Positions 39,123-51,651 of a DNA stretch of 64,000 nt are shown here, piece after piece. The stretch lies in the NCBI GenBank assembly GCA_036924285.1, contig JAYKYS010000001.1, positions 26,101,501 through 26,165,500 on the forward strand, given 5' to 3'. This stretch comes from Asterella californica. Lineage: Eukaryota > Streptophyta > Marchantiopsida > Marchantiales > Aytoniaceae. Below the pieces are notes generated by a model. The model made no database searches, had not been told where the DNA came from, and was given only the letters and a program-made list of their open reading frames with translations. Numbering within the stretch: position 1 is the first letter of the stretch; every line of letters starts with the position of its first letter. Both the position numbers and the translations under genes were made by a program.

Positions 39123-42099
39123 GGACCTTCAGCTGTCGAGATCCTACAGCAGCTGTATTACAGATCATTCACCAGAAGGAAAGAGGCAGAGCAGGGGAAT
39201 CCTCTCATATTCCGTCAGGGGTCAGTTTCAACCGGAAATGTATATAAGTTCGTGCAAATGAACCCTTGGCCCGCAGCCGCTTTAATCAATTGTGCGTTCA
39301 TGAGAAAATTAACAGAGTTTTGCCATAAGTAACAGAAACATAAAGATCCTCATGCTACTGTTGTTGGACGAGAATCGAGTCAGGCACACTCAGAACCTCA
39401 AATTTTGAATCAGTCTGACCACCTCCGAGAGCAATCGTGACCTTCAGAAGAGTTTGGGAAAGAGATACCAAGTCAGAAGTCGGAACATCTCTTGACGGAC
39501 ACTTTCACTCGTACATCACTGGAGCCACGAGTTGAGATTCTACACTTATATCAGTGGTCTTCAAAAGCTAGCTATGATTACAAGTTTTCGGGCAGCAGCT
39601 ACAGCTTAGTAAGCTCGAGCCAATCTAGCCAGTCTGGGACCAACAACAACCCAATCATTCAGTCAAAACTAGTGTGCTATAATTAAAAACTGCTGACAGG
39701 AAGGAAGTATACACTTGCACACGCAATGAGTGAGAGTCAACCCACTCCTCTCCTTCTGGATGAATGCGGAGAGGTAGGCAGGCGGCCATGTGAGTAACGG
39801 AGTTGGTGTCTGCTGCATACTCTGAGCGTCATTGCAAGTAATTTCTCGCTGTAGGCACTAAGTTTTGGGAGGGTTTGACCGCACAGACCGGAGGATCGAG
39901 TAATCGGATGAGCAGGTCGACGATTGGCGCGCATGGACGTGGTGGTAGGAGTGAGAGTGTGTCGATCTTTCACCGACTGATTTGAGTTCATGATTTGAGC
40001 ATCTGCGCGTGCGTGTTTGTGTGTGGGCTGGGTAGTTCGCCCGTGAGCAGCTGAAGGTCCGAAGTATGTTCGAGTTAGCTGAGATGGTCGTCCCCGCCTG
40101 CTCGAAACTCTCACGATTAGACGTCTCTCAACCGGAACTGATGGGGCGACACATGCAACGTCCGGACGCTCAGTGCTCGAATAGAATCTTTGAGGTTCCG
40201 GTAAATTGCCGGAATGGCATGGCGCCGTCATGTGAAATTTAGATATCTACGTGAATTAGTACACTCAACTGTATTACAGTACGCTCCACTCAAATGCGTA
40301 GACAAGATAAAACCTAAGGTAGTGCATGGCGTTGCGCTGGCCGTGGAAATTAATATTAATAGGCCTTCTCTTTCATCCAGCATTAATTAGGATAATTGCC
40401 TTCCAAGCGAAAGAAAGACCCAGACAACCGTTTCCTCTTCCGCTTCTTCATATGCTCCCTTGTGTACATCGGAAAGGGACTAAATTATATGGATGCAACA
40501 TGAACTTCCAGGGAACTGTTGCACGCTTGTTCTTATCAGAGAATGTAAGAGTGTTAAGTGAAAATTCTATATTAAGTTGATAAAAATCTAAATTTATAAA
40601 TGTTAAAATAGACCTGGAAATGCGAAAAGATCCTTACATAACCCATAAGGGAAGAGAAAACTAAGAGTATAATTTCGAAAGCTTACTAGCAAAGAACTAG
40701 GAAATTAATGAAACATTTAGTTTAATACCCATCTCGTCTCAACAAAAGTATTAGGTAATAAGTTAAATCACATGCATATTCCTCTTTTCCGAACTTGGAA
40801 GAGGATGAATATACCTGCTTACAGAATAATTGAGGTCACATCTTGTTTTCCAATTTATGTATTTCTGACTTCACCATTCTGAATATTAGGCTCAATCACG
40901 TTTCAATATAATTCTGTATTTAACTTACCAAATTCACAGTTAACTGATCATGATCTATTGTACCTTCTTGCACTATTCATCTGGACTGTATAATATATAT
41001 TCACCTCGTTTACACTTAGAAGGCTGATCGCTTCCATTAATATATCCTCTTACCCTTCGGACGGGAAGGGTTAATACATAAATAAATTTGCAGATGAAAC
41101 GACGTTATTTTATTAATCGCATTCTGGACTTATACTTCTAGAAAGTAGCGTGACAGTCTGTGTTTCGCTTATGCTTCTCTTTTGATCGGTTGGCTCTAGC
41201 GCTATTTAACATTTAACAGTTATAGAAAAATCGATATTCTAAAACAGCTTAGTTAATCATTTTTCATCATAGTTATGTATTTACTGATAACAAAAATTAC
41301 ATTCCGATGTACAAGAAAGTGGAGAAGGATATTCCCTCTGTAGCCTGACGCAAATTCATCTGTAGAAGTTTAGGATATCAGTTCAAACTCGAGCACTTGC
41401 GACTCACATTGCACCTTCCATTCCCAAGACGTGCACACAAGAACATACTTAGTCTAGTTCTACTGAGGCATAGAAAGAATACCGTCTCCTACACCAAAAT
41501 ATGAGACAATATAGTGAAGTTATACAGTTCGTAATTGCAACAATGTAAGGGTAAAATGTTAATATCCTTCCCTCACGGCCTTGTACATCTTACTGTTGAG
41601 CTTTTCGAATTCTATTATAAAAAAATACCTAAGTATTATGTTGTACTATAGAGTAAAGAAAATTAGAAATCTCTAATATCGGTCTATTCACTATAACGAG
41701 ACTAGATTACATTTCTGGGATATTTGAGAGAAACTTTATAGGATAATGTTTCGTGAAAGCGAGACATTTTAATGATAAAAGTGAAACTTTCCGATGATAA
41801 TTTTGAGGTTTTAATTTATGAAATAAAATCATTAATTCAATGATAACCAAATAAGCCAAATGAGCATAATTTTATTCAAAATCATAATGATATATTTAAT
41901 ATTATAATTTAAATAAACCATACAAGACCAAACATGATTTCAATCATTCACAATCTATGTTGCAAATATTAAACTCAAGGAAAAGCATCATACTTCAAAT
42001 TTATTCAAACTATATTATATCTTGTCAATGAGTTTTGAACTAAAACTGAAACTAATATAGTGCCATCTATTCTTGCATCATCTCAAATGTAGCAAGAAC
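39123..42099. other. Upstream region of GT49 gene passing into AT-rich repeat land
   Basis: 39.1-40.3 kb is of normal composition and probably includes the GT49 promoter. From about 40.5 kb the sequence becomes strongly AT-rich with only short frames. No gene or structured element is recognised. Confidence 0.4.
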
Positions 42100-42315
42100 T
42101 GCCTCTCTAACTTTAAAAGACATTACAATCTTCTTTGGCATTTTGTCTTTGGAGTAAAGCTTCCAGTAGAAAATTGCAGCACTTGCATTCATCCATTGAC
42201 TTTCACTATAGCTAAGATCTATATTTCATTCTTTTGTGTTATTAAATATATCAGTGTTGCGTTCTACATCTGATGCACTTGTATGTTTTCTATATTTGGA
42301 CTTCTATCATTATCG

Positions 42316-42986
42316 TTAAAACTCTTCATAGTGTTCACCATTTTGGTCTCTTTGGACCCCACTTGTAGCACATCCTATCCAAACGGCTTTGAGTATTTTA
42401 GCTTCAAACTCATCAGTAGGTCGAATAATCACAAATTGACCTTCTGCAATCTTGTCCAAGGGGACAAATGCACGCGCTTCTCTCTCCTCTGGAGCTCCCA
42501 CAAAATGCATAGCTTGTCTTTGATTTTACATCTGTAGTTCTACCTCAAGTTCATCTTCAAATGCTGCATCAACTAATCTATCTTCATTCTTAGTCGTCTC
42601 TTCTCTCGACGGTACCAGGTCCTTGAAGCCATCTCCATGATTCGTTTGTGGTCAAAAAGAATCATGAAGCGAATCCCCATCCGGATCTTCAACTTGCTCC
42701 AAGCAAGTTACACTCTTTTCTAATAAGAAATGGATGGTTGATGCATCTTGTACCCTTTAGATATCTCATCCGAATACGTTTTATCCAAATATTTGATGAG
42801 ATTTTCTAAAAAAGGTTTGACTTCTCCTAGTTTAAGATGAATCGTTGTCATCTTTACTATCTTCGGATCTCTCTTTGATAGAACATAAGCTCCATGATAT
42901 TTTTTCCACATGGTATGTCTTTTCTCTAGTACCCATCCAACCTCTAAGTCATTCATGTATTGAAAGATTGAAACGTTATCTCTCAT
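42316..42986 (-). pseudogene. Minus-strand open-frame remnants of unknown (possibly mobile) origin
   Basis: Two frames, 42,986-42,720 and 42,510-42,316, read like natural protein: the first is helical with Trp/Tyr/Lys, the second contains F-V-P-L-D-K-I-A-E-G-Q-F-V-I-I-R-P. They lie in the same order on one strand but in different frames, separated by about 200 bp. I recognise no family. Location in a repeat-rich, AT-rich stretch suggests remains of a transposon-borne gene. Confidence 0.3.
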
Positions 42987-43099
42987 CGAGAACTTGAAAG
43001 CAATAGAAAGAGAATATCTCTTGAGCTTCTTATAAAGTCCTAGACCTGTGACTTATAATCAACAACTTCTTCAAGAAGTAACGATACTAAATGCAAGGT

Positions 43100-43705
43100 T
43101 CTTTCTCAGGATGGACGAATCAAACGATAACAAGTGACACAAAATGTGCTTCACACTTGACAGAAATCCTTAATATATGTTTCTTCCATATGAGGAAATA
43201 TGTAATGATTGATGTTGCCGCATAAGGAAAATTTAATGGTTGAAAGTGAGGTTTCTTCTCACCGCAAATGAATCATACGTTGACAAGTGGTCAAATTAGT
43301 GCTTGACATCTGGCAAATAATCCATAGCTTATTCTTGATCCCTTGCGGTGAAATATATAGTGATTGATGTTGTCACATATGGGAAATTTAATGGTTGAAA
43401 GAAGGGTTTCTTTTCAACATAGATGAATCATATGTTTACAAGTGGTCAAATTAGTACTTCATATCTAGCAAATAATCCATAATTTATTTTCGGTCGCTTG
43501 TGGTGCAATATGTAGTGATTAACTGCCACATATGGGAAACTCAATGGTTGAAAGAGAGATTTCTTCTCACCGTAGATGATCATAGTTGACAAGTGGTAAA
43601 TTTATTGCTTGACATCTGGTAAATAATCTATAGTTTATTTTTGATCGCTTGCGAGAAGATATATATAGTGATTCATGTTGTCACATATGAGAAATTTAAC
43701 CAAGT
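43100..43705. repeat. Tandem array, about 155-bp unit
   Basis: The phrase GTGATTGATGTTGTCACATATGG or close variants recurs at about 43,207, 43,362, 43,517 and 43,670. Each is followed by AATTTAATGGTTGAAAG, a TTTCTTCTCACCG-like run, GACAAGTGGTCAAATTAG and CATCTGGCAAATAATCC. There are three full units and partial ones on both sides. Confidence 0.85.
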
Positions 43706-43969
43706 CTTGACCAAACTGAAATTTCGATTGGATACACTGAAAATTTTGAAATTCCATGAAATCTTGAAATTTCATTTAATTTTATTTATATCACATAATT
43801 AAATTTTGAACTTTTAACAACAATATGGATAGAAACGGTACCGCTATGTGTTTGTGAGAAGAATTCCATCGACAATCTATCGATTTGATGCATCCTTCGG
43901 CTCATCATTTATGGTCCGTCACTCCGTCACTGCACTCGGATCACCGATGATCCAACCGCCGTCAATACT

Positions 43970-46900
43970 TCAGACCAACTTTGGTAGAGGAGGGATGAAG
44001 AAGTTGGTTGAGGACCACCTATCAGCGCAAGCAGTTGCAATGGTGGAAGCTTGAACTTATGGCACAAGAGTTGAGGATCAAGCTGAGAGAGGTTTTAACG
44101 GGCAAGTTGAGCCAAGTGGATTGTGATCATCTGCCATCTTCATGAAACAGAAAGGGAAGATGGCACGTGAGACGTTGCTGAGAACTGCTGCTACGATCCG
44201 AAAGGATATTGGATGAGAAGATCCGATAGAAGCTCTATCGGTACATGCTTACATCGCCAAGAACCAACACGAAGCGTTGTTGTAAGAGAAGAGAAGGTGA
44301 GATTCAGAGGATGTAATGGAAGGAACTTCTTCCAAGAGACAGACTCGAGGAGAGAAGGTTCGTCAAGAGCTTCGAGATGCAGGAGCTCAAGATCTACCGA
44401 TGGATGATGCTCCTTCTCCATCGAAGGAAAGAGTGAAGGATTCTCAGAAGGAGAAGGGTAAACCGGCTGCATACAAACTACAGTCGGACATTGAGGCTTC
44501 AACAGACTTGAAGGGAGTCTTGGAAGATCGCATTCTGAATGCGAAGGTGGAGTTTACCTTGAGGGAAGTATTGGGCATGCTAAGCGTGAGTTTCATGATG
44601 TCATTATCGATGTCATCAAACGGAAGCGACAGATTACGGGTGAGACTGGTTTATCGCATGCCTAGGATGTCTGTGGATGAGGAGAGAGAGCTTGCAAAGT
44701 GCAGTGTTTATTCTTCAGAGGAAGAAAGAGATTGAAGACGCAGGGTACATTTTGAAGATGAAGAGAAGAATGAGAAACAAAGCTCAAGTCATTACAGTCA
44801 CAATCACTGGGCTCGAGCTACAACGGAGACGTTGGTGAGAATCGGAGACTTGGATGAGCCGGTGGCTGCTCTGATCGATCATGGATCAGAAATCAACATC
44901 ATGTCGAAGGAGCTGTATAAGAGGAAGAAGTGACCGATCGACACAGAGCATGGGTGGATCATAAGAACAGCCAACCACACAAGAGGAGACTTGTATGGAG
45001 CTTGTCCAGACATCAGCGTGCGCGTAGGTGATGTTGCTATCGAGCAAAACTTCTTTGTTCAAGAAGCAACATCATACCCGCTCATTCTTGATCAACCTTT
45101 TATCATAGCAACTCGGATGGAGACAAAGGTACTGGATGACGAATCTGCTTATGCTAGGATCCGAAGTCAAGATGAGAAGAGAGCGGTACAGTTCTTGACA
45201 GTACCGTCCTATCACGAGCGCAACCGAGATCGTTTGAGGGAGAAACCGCTTCCAAGGGTGGTGAAGAGTTCAAGGATTTTCGTTGAGTATCACTATAGAG
45301 CGGGATTGTGGTGGTGCGCAAGAGAAAGTTCTCTCACTTGATGGAGATAGTGTTTTTTGTACAAGGTTTGTTGGGCTTTTAGAGTGTGGGATTGCTATTT
45401 ACAAGAAAGTAGAAGAGCTAAGAAGAAAAGAACAAAAACATTTGCGTGATGTTGAGTTGATGTTGAAAGAGCTGGGTGTGCTAGAAAGGGATGAATGGAT
45501 TTCTGGTGTTTATATGAAGAGGATGGGTTGGAAGATCCTTTGCGAGATATCATGTCTATTGGATGAGAGAATATGGATAAGGTTGTGCAGATTCATTCAA
45601 GGGAGGTCTATTGTGTGATCGAATCATTCCGTGCACCTGAGGTTCGAGTCGAGACGAAGTACAAGACCGTGGATAAGAAGATAAAGCTAGTTGCTGGTCC
45701 TTTGTCGGAAGACACTAACCAACAGATGGATCGAGCTTCAAGGGAGAAGAGTTTGAGAGATCCTGCAATGATAGGACACAAGTTCACAGAAAAGACCCTT
45801 GAAGAGTTGAAGATTGGATCTTATGGGTCTCTTCTACCAGAAGAGAAGATGTGCTTCAAGGAGATGCTTTCACGACATGGGAAAGCATTTGTCTTTGAGT
45901 CACATGAGATTGGGTGTGTAGACCCGTACGTTGTTACCCCGATGGTTATCTTCACGGTACCGCATGTGCCATGGAACCTGAGACCAATTCCAGTACCGCA
46001 TGCTCACTTGCCTAAACTAGTGGAGTTGCTGAAGAAAAAGATGCGGATGAAGATCTTGGAGCCGTTGTTTGCACCGCATTCGAGCAGATGGTTTACAATG
46101 CCTAAGAAGAATGGATCGTTGTGGTTCATCCAAGACATGCAATCGGTGAACATAGTAGCAATCAGAAATGCTGGGGTGGGACTGATTGTGGATGAGTTTG
46201 CTGAAGCGTTTGCAGGAAGAGCAATTTACTCAATGAGAGATCTTTACTCAGGGTACGATCAGTTTCAACTAGCGGAGGAGAGCAGAAGCTTCACGACAAT
46301 GAGGACACCTTTGGGGTTGGTTAGGATGTATACCTTACCACAGGGAGCTACCAACTCGGTAGCACACATGATGAATGGGATGAATCGAGTTCTAAGGGAC
46401 TTCATTCTTGAAAAGATAATGCCGTTCTTGGATGATGTCCCATCAAAAAATGTGTAGAGGATGAGAAGGATGAAGCATTAGACCAGAGGGGGTGTCGGCG
46501 ATATGTCATCGATCACATAGCAGACTGTGAGAAGATCTTATCTCGACTTGAGGAAGTTCATCTCACGCTATCAGGTGCGAAGTCTACATTTGAGATTAGA
46601 GAAGTCTTGATCGTTGATCATTTGTGTGGATCGTTTGGTCGAAAGCCAGATCCGAACAAAGTGGACGCAATTGGGAGGATGAAAGAGATTTGCAACTCGT
46701 TGACAGAAGTAAGAAGATTTTTGGATGCTTGTGTATTCTATCACATTTGGATTCCTCATTATGCGCATGTGGCGGATCCATTATATGGGTTGTTGCGTAA
46801 GGGTCATAAGTTCAGATGGGAGGAAGAGCATACTGATGCGGTACGGAAGCTGAAGTCTTTACTATCGTCTTCTCCAGTTCTGAGAAGGATTGATTACAAG

Positions 46901-48620
46901 GGTGCTAGACCGATGGTTCTTACTGTGGATACAAGTCCAGTTGCAATTGGATGGACAGTCGGACAGGATGATGAGGATGGAGACAGGTTTGCGGTTAGGT
47001 TCGGAGCAAAGGTGTTAAGCGCCCATCAACCTGCGTACCCGCAAGTGAAGAGAGAACTATGGGGTAATGTTTCAGTCATGAAAACTGAGAAAGAATATTT
47101 GATTGGAGCAGTAGTGGTGGTTGAAACTGATTGCTTGCCGTTGTTAGGGATGATCATGAATTGTTCAACTCCTGATATTGCGATGTTAGATGGATCGCAT
47201 ATATCAAGTCGTTGAACCCGGAGTTTAGACATATCGTAGGGAAAGATAATCCGATGACGGATATGTTATCTCGGGCTCGATATGATGGGGAGGATGAGAT
47301 GGTAGAAGATATTGACGACGTGGGTACAGAGTTCTATTCGATTGCGCAGACAGGAAGGGAAGATGAATTATTTGTTGAAGGGTTGTATGATGATGATTTG
47401 CTTGATATCGGGAGGTACCTTAGTACGATGGTTAAGCAGACAGGTTGGACGGATGAGAGGTTTCAGAGAATTCGAAGGAAGGCTTACAGCTTCATGTTGC
47501 AGGATAGGTTTCTTTGGAAGCGACCGAAGCAGAAAGGTGGGGTACCGCTACGAGTGATTTGCAACAAGGAAGATCAACAGAAGTTCCTCAAAGCGTTCCA
47601 TGAGAGTCTTTGGGCTAGACATCGAGGGATTTGGGCCACTTTTACAAAGATGAAAGAGCGGTATTGGTGAAAAAACATATACAGAGATGTTGTATATTTT
47701 GTGGAGTCTTGTTTGACATGTCAGATGTATTCTAACATCCGACATCGTGATGGATTACACCCAACTTACCAGCTGGCAATCCACTTCAAGTGGGTGGTAG
47801 ACTTGGTGATTATGCCGGTTGGATTGTGGCAGATGAGATACTTGGTACTTGCTAGAGAAGATCTTTCAGATCAAGTCGAGGATAGGGCGCTTCGGACAAA
47901 GACAACTGAAGGGGTATGTAGATTTCGCTTGGAAGAGGTTGTTTGCCGATATGGATGTGTGGGAAAGATCACTGCAGATCGGAGAGAGTTCGATGCACAC
48001 GAGGTCCGTGAATTCTTTGCAAGGTGTGGGGTGAGGTTGTCACTGACAACTGCTTACAACCCCGAAAGGAAAGTCAAGAGTGGTCATCCACCCATTGTGA
48101 AGGCTTTGATGAAGACCCGCAACGGAAAGATGCGCGAGTGGCCTCGACTCTTATCATTTGCGTTAGGGGCAGATCGAACGACGCACAGCTCGATGACAAG
48201 TTACATGCCAATGGAACTCATCACAGGTCAGAAACCTATCATGCCGATTGAAGAACACGTTTTGACATGGAGTGTGTTACCTTGGGATGACAATCTGACT
48301 AGGGAAGAGCTTCTTGCTATTCAAATCAGGCAGTTAGAGAGAAGACCTGAGGATATCCAAGCTGCTTTTGATAGGTTGCGAGAAGCACGATTGAAGAACA
48401 AGGTCAGATTTGATCAGCGACATCGTTTAAGACCTAAGGAAATCAAGGAAGGTGATTGGGTGCTAGTCTATGACAACAGTCTAGACAACCAGCATAGTGC
48501 ACTCCGGAAGTTTTCCATGCGATGGTTTGGTCCGTATAGGTTCATGACAACGCAACTTACATCCTGCAAAAGTTGGATGGAACGAGCTTGAAGATACCAA
48601 TGGCAGGTAAACGTGTCAAA
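43970..48620 (+). pseudogene. Decayed Ty3/gypsy gag-pol (copy A), 5'-truncated
   Basis: The region is collinear with the intact element. It starts inside Gag (QTNFGRGGMKKLVE, matching RTNFGKGGMKQVLE), continues through the protease (44,860-45,200: DHGSEINIMSK, LDQPF), RT (45,573-46,457 with LRPIPV and PFLDDVP), RNase H (46,607-47,215 with LTVDTSPVAIGW), the H-H-C-C zinc finger and integrase core (47,212-48,591 with TADR) to the GPY-type C-terminal module. Frameshifts and nonsense changes break it, including a TGA in Gag near 44,052, a break after PFLDDVPSKN at 46,457, and TGG-to-TGA in the ERYW motif at about 47,668. The 5' LTR, PBS and Gag N-terminus are absent; its 3' LTR follows at 48,825. 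Confidence 0.93.
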
Positions 48621-48824
48621 ATTTTCAAAAAGAGAGATGAGGAGGTCGATCTAGCAGATATCTTGACGGAGTTTCAGTTTAAGGATGAGGATTATGCAGA
48701 AGGTCTTGAAGGTGAGGTTGGCTACGACGGGAAGTAGGACGATAAGACGAGGTGCGTGCCGGTCCACTCTTTGGTTGGTATCTCTGGTGCATACCGGAGG
48801 ATGCACAAGTTCAGAGGGGATGGA

Positions 48825-50845
48825 TGTCGTGTCGTGCACCGGCTCCTATCTGAAATTCAGACTTCGATGTTTGTCGCTCCAAAGACACTCATGAGAAAGA
48901 CAAGCTAGGCCTTAGCTTATGGACTTTTGGCATCATTTCGGATCTCCATTTTCATCGCATAGATGGGTAGAGCTCGTTGTCAGCTTTTCATAGGCACTTT
49001 GTCTATTTTGTTTAGACGCATAGTGGAGAAGTTACAGGACTCGAAAGATGGAGAAAACAAGCTAGGTCCCAGCTTACGGACTTTTGGCACAACTTCGGAT
49101 CTTCGCTTTTATCCCATCAGTGGATAGAGCTCCTTGCCAGCTTTTCATATGCACTTTGTCTATTTCGTTTGGACGCCTAGTGGAGAAGTTATAAGACTTG
49201 GAAGATGGAGAAAATAAGCTAGGCCTCAGCTTACGGACTTTTGGCACAACTTCGGATCTTCACTTTCATCACATAGATGGGTAGAGCTCGTTGTCAACTT
49301 TCCATGGGCATCTTGTCTACTTCATTTGGACACCTACTGGAGAAGTTATGCGATTCGAAAGAAGGAAAAATCAAGCTAAGCCCTAATTTACTTGCTGACT
49401 GGGTATTTGTAGCCCCAGGCGTTATATTAAAGACGCAAGGGGCCTGCTTCCTCATTATTGAAGAGAATTGGTACGTACAGAGACTGACGTAAGGGGGCAA
49501 TTTAAGGGGCCAGTTTGTTTCTGCGACCTATCGATGGACGTTTTGGAGAATTGAGAAGTCCAATACACGCGTGCACGGTGTCATTGGGTTCAGATCTGTG
49601 CAGGCTACGTGTGGGTTAAGACGGTTCTTGAAGAGACGGATCGGGGTGTGTGTATTGGGAGAAATTGAGACATAAAGAAAGCATTTTGGGAGCTTCAGTG
49701 ATTTGTGAAAGAGAGTTGGACCGTTCGGACCGTTCCGGAGTCCAAACTTGCTATCCTTGGATCCATCTGGATAAGAACAACGAGTTCTTCAGGAAATTGA
49801 AGACGATACCAAGTTTCATCGGACGGTTTGAGAGTTCTGAGTGAAATTGGCTCGTAGAGAAACGCTTGCGTCAGATTTTCATCGTCTGCGATTTGAGATT
49901 GGGTTGTTCTTCGCAATCGGTGAGCCAAGCTCTTTGTTCTTGGTGCTTACGCGGACCAGGGAGTCTTATCTACGGATAGGAGAAGACAGTACATGGATTA
50001 GATTGTTGGTTTGGATGAGGTGAGCGAGTTTGAGCCGTAGAGAGTCCATTTACGTTAGTTTTTTGCAACTTGCGATCAAAATTCTTGCGTGGTTTTGCAA
50101 AGGGAACTCCAAACGGCTTGTTTGGAGTCTCGTTGGGTTCATGATAGCTAGATCTATCTGCCAGAGAAGACATATATCAGATCAAGCGATTTGTTTGAAC
50201 GATGTGTGCGGTTTTAAGCCGTAGGGAGGAGTTTTTGAAGGTTCTGTCACCTGCGACCAAAAACTGACGATATCTCGACTGTCGAGAGTTGGATCTGAAG
50301 GTTTCTTGGACCAACGGAGTCAGGGAAAGAGACCCTATCGAGATCTGAAGATTGTTTGACGAAAAGAGAAAGTTCTCAGATAGGTCTTTTTCGGTTTCTT
50401 TGCTACGAGTTTTGCTCTTTTGAGTTCGATAGAGATGTAGTTGGCTATATACAGCTTGTGGTAGCTAGCTTTGGCTAAGAGCTTGTACATGGATGTGGTT
50501 TGGACTTGGGTTTCAAACGTGTGATACTAGTGCAGCTCTTTTTGTTAGCAAAAGGAAGTTTCTCTTACTTTGAGCTACGCTTCGGTGGTTTTGGGTCAAG
50601 GTTGTGATTCAGGGGTTTGTTTTAGGGGCTTTAAAGCAGGTTACAAACCGCTCTGGTCTGTTTCTCAGTTTTGTGCTCTTAGGAGAAAGATCCGGCAGTG
50701 TACATACATTTGGAGTTGGAATATATTGCAGCACTCGTTTTCGTGATTGTCTTTCTTTGTCTTGTCTCTGTTCAGCACACAACATCTCCATAGTCAGGAC
50801 CCTCACTTTTTCCTGGACATCCTTCATGCAATATCCGACACGATA
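48825..50845 (+). mobile_element. 3' LTR of decayed Ty3/gypsy copy A
   Basis: It begins with TGTCGTGTCGTG straight after a purine-rich CAGAGGGGATGGA tract, matching the start of the intact element's LTR (TGTCGTGTTGTG after AGAAGGGGTGGA), and ends CCGACACGATA like the intact LTR (ACGTTATACGATA). The last 290 bp are about 80% identical to the reverse complement of 63,709-64,000. The length is 2,021 bp, including an internal 157-bp tandem array. Confidence 0.8.
48890..49400. repeat. 157-bp tandem array inside LTR
   Basis: AAGCTAGG (last copy AAGCTAAG) recurs at 48,902, 49,059, 49,216 and 49,373, exactly 157 bp apart each time. Shared unit phrases include CTTACGGACTTTTGGCA, CTTCGGATCT, GTAGAGCTCGTTGTCA and GGAGAAGTTA. 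Three full units plus a partial fourth. Confidence 0.95.
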
Positions 50846-51325
50846 CTGCCAACTCGTTCCCTAGTCTTGCTCCAGCCCTTACATCGTTTCTAAGTCCAGA
50901 CGTCCAAGTCTGGATCAGAACGTGCCTTGGAACCGGCCCAGCCATCACCTCATGCTCCCAGGGTACGCCTGCCGAACCCTGGGGTCGGGTGACTCGTCCT
51001 GGCCCACACAGGCATAGAGCCCCCCTCATATATACTTCTGGGGATCGGCGGCCCCACCCTCCTCTTTGGTCCCTAAAAATTATACCACAACCCGATCGTG
51101 GTTAGGTCATAATTCTCAGCTCGGAGTTCAGTTCGAGGAGTTCTACATATCATTGGAAAGCTCTCGTCGAGATCTTTCCAATGATACCTCACTCACCTCG
51201 AGATCTTACGTGGAGCTCCGTCCACGACCTAAAACGTCCCTTGAGCTCCAATACTTAGTCATTTTTCGGAAACCTGTGGTCCAGACCCTGACTCGAAACC
51301 TATGGTTCGGACCAACGTCCTAACC
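50846..51325. other. Non-coding repeat-like sequence between copy A and the intact element
   Basis: C-rich, with no open frame of note. It holds the palindrome at 51,149-51,185. Together with 62,149-62,700 it forms the pre-insertion site of the intact element. Confidence 0.5.
51149..51185. repeat. 37-nt near-perfect palindrome
   Basis: The arms ATCATTGGAAAG and CTTTCCAATGAT are perfect 12-bp complements, and the 13-nt centre contains a second TCTCG/CGAGA pair, so almost all of the 37 nt can fold as one hairpin or cruciform. Confidence 0.9.
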
Positions 51326-51329
51326 ACGG
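51326..51329 (+). repeat. Target-site duplication ACGG, left copy
   Basis: ACGG directly precedes the 5' LTR and recurs at 62,145-62,148 directly after the 3' LTR. Four bases rather than the five usual for Ty3/gypsy; a fifth base would mismatch. Confidence 0.75.
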
Positions 51330-51543
51330 TGTCGTGTTGTGGTTCGGCTCCTGTGTGAAATTCCTGTGTAACCTATGTTGTGTTTCTTTTCCGTGTTTCG
51401 TGAACCGTATCGCGTAACTCGTCGAACGGTGTGATGAGTGCCACGTTTGTGATTATCTGTTTAAGTGATCGCACGGTAGAAGAACGTGCTAAGTCATCGA
51501 TCTGTGCGCGTTCACTTTAGTGGTCCTTGTCGCCGCATTTGTG

Positions 51544-51550
51544 TATAAAA
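51544..51550 (+). promoter_or_regulatory. Putative LTR TATA box
   Basis: TATAAAA lies 214 bp inside the 5' LTR and is repeated at 59,953-59,959 in the 3' LTR. If transcription starts about 30 bp downstream, U3 is only about 245 bp and R plus U5 exceed 2.1 kb. Confidence 0.55.
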
Positions 51551-51651
51551 TGGTGGGTCGAAGGTTCATACGGCATTCTCTCTCAACGGGTGATTCGTAA
51601 GGGGTCTCGGTGATCTGCATGGAGGAGTGAGGAACTACAGGAGTGGTGGTT

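Noticed and set aside
39737..40231. 164-residue minus-strand open frame rich in Arg, Ser, Pro, Thr
   Set aside because: Composition looks like GC-rich noncoding sequence upstream of the GT49 gene; no motif, no splice context.
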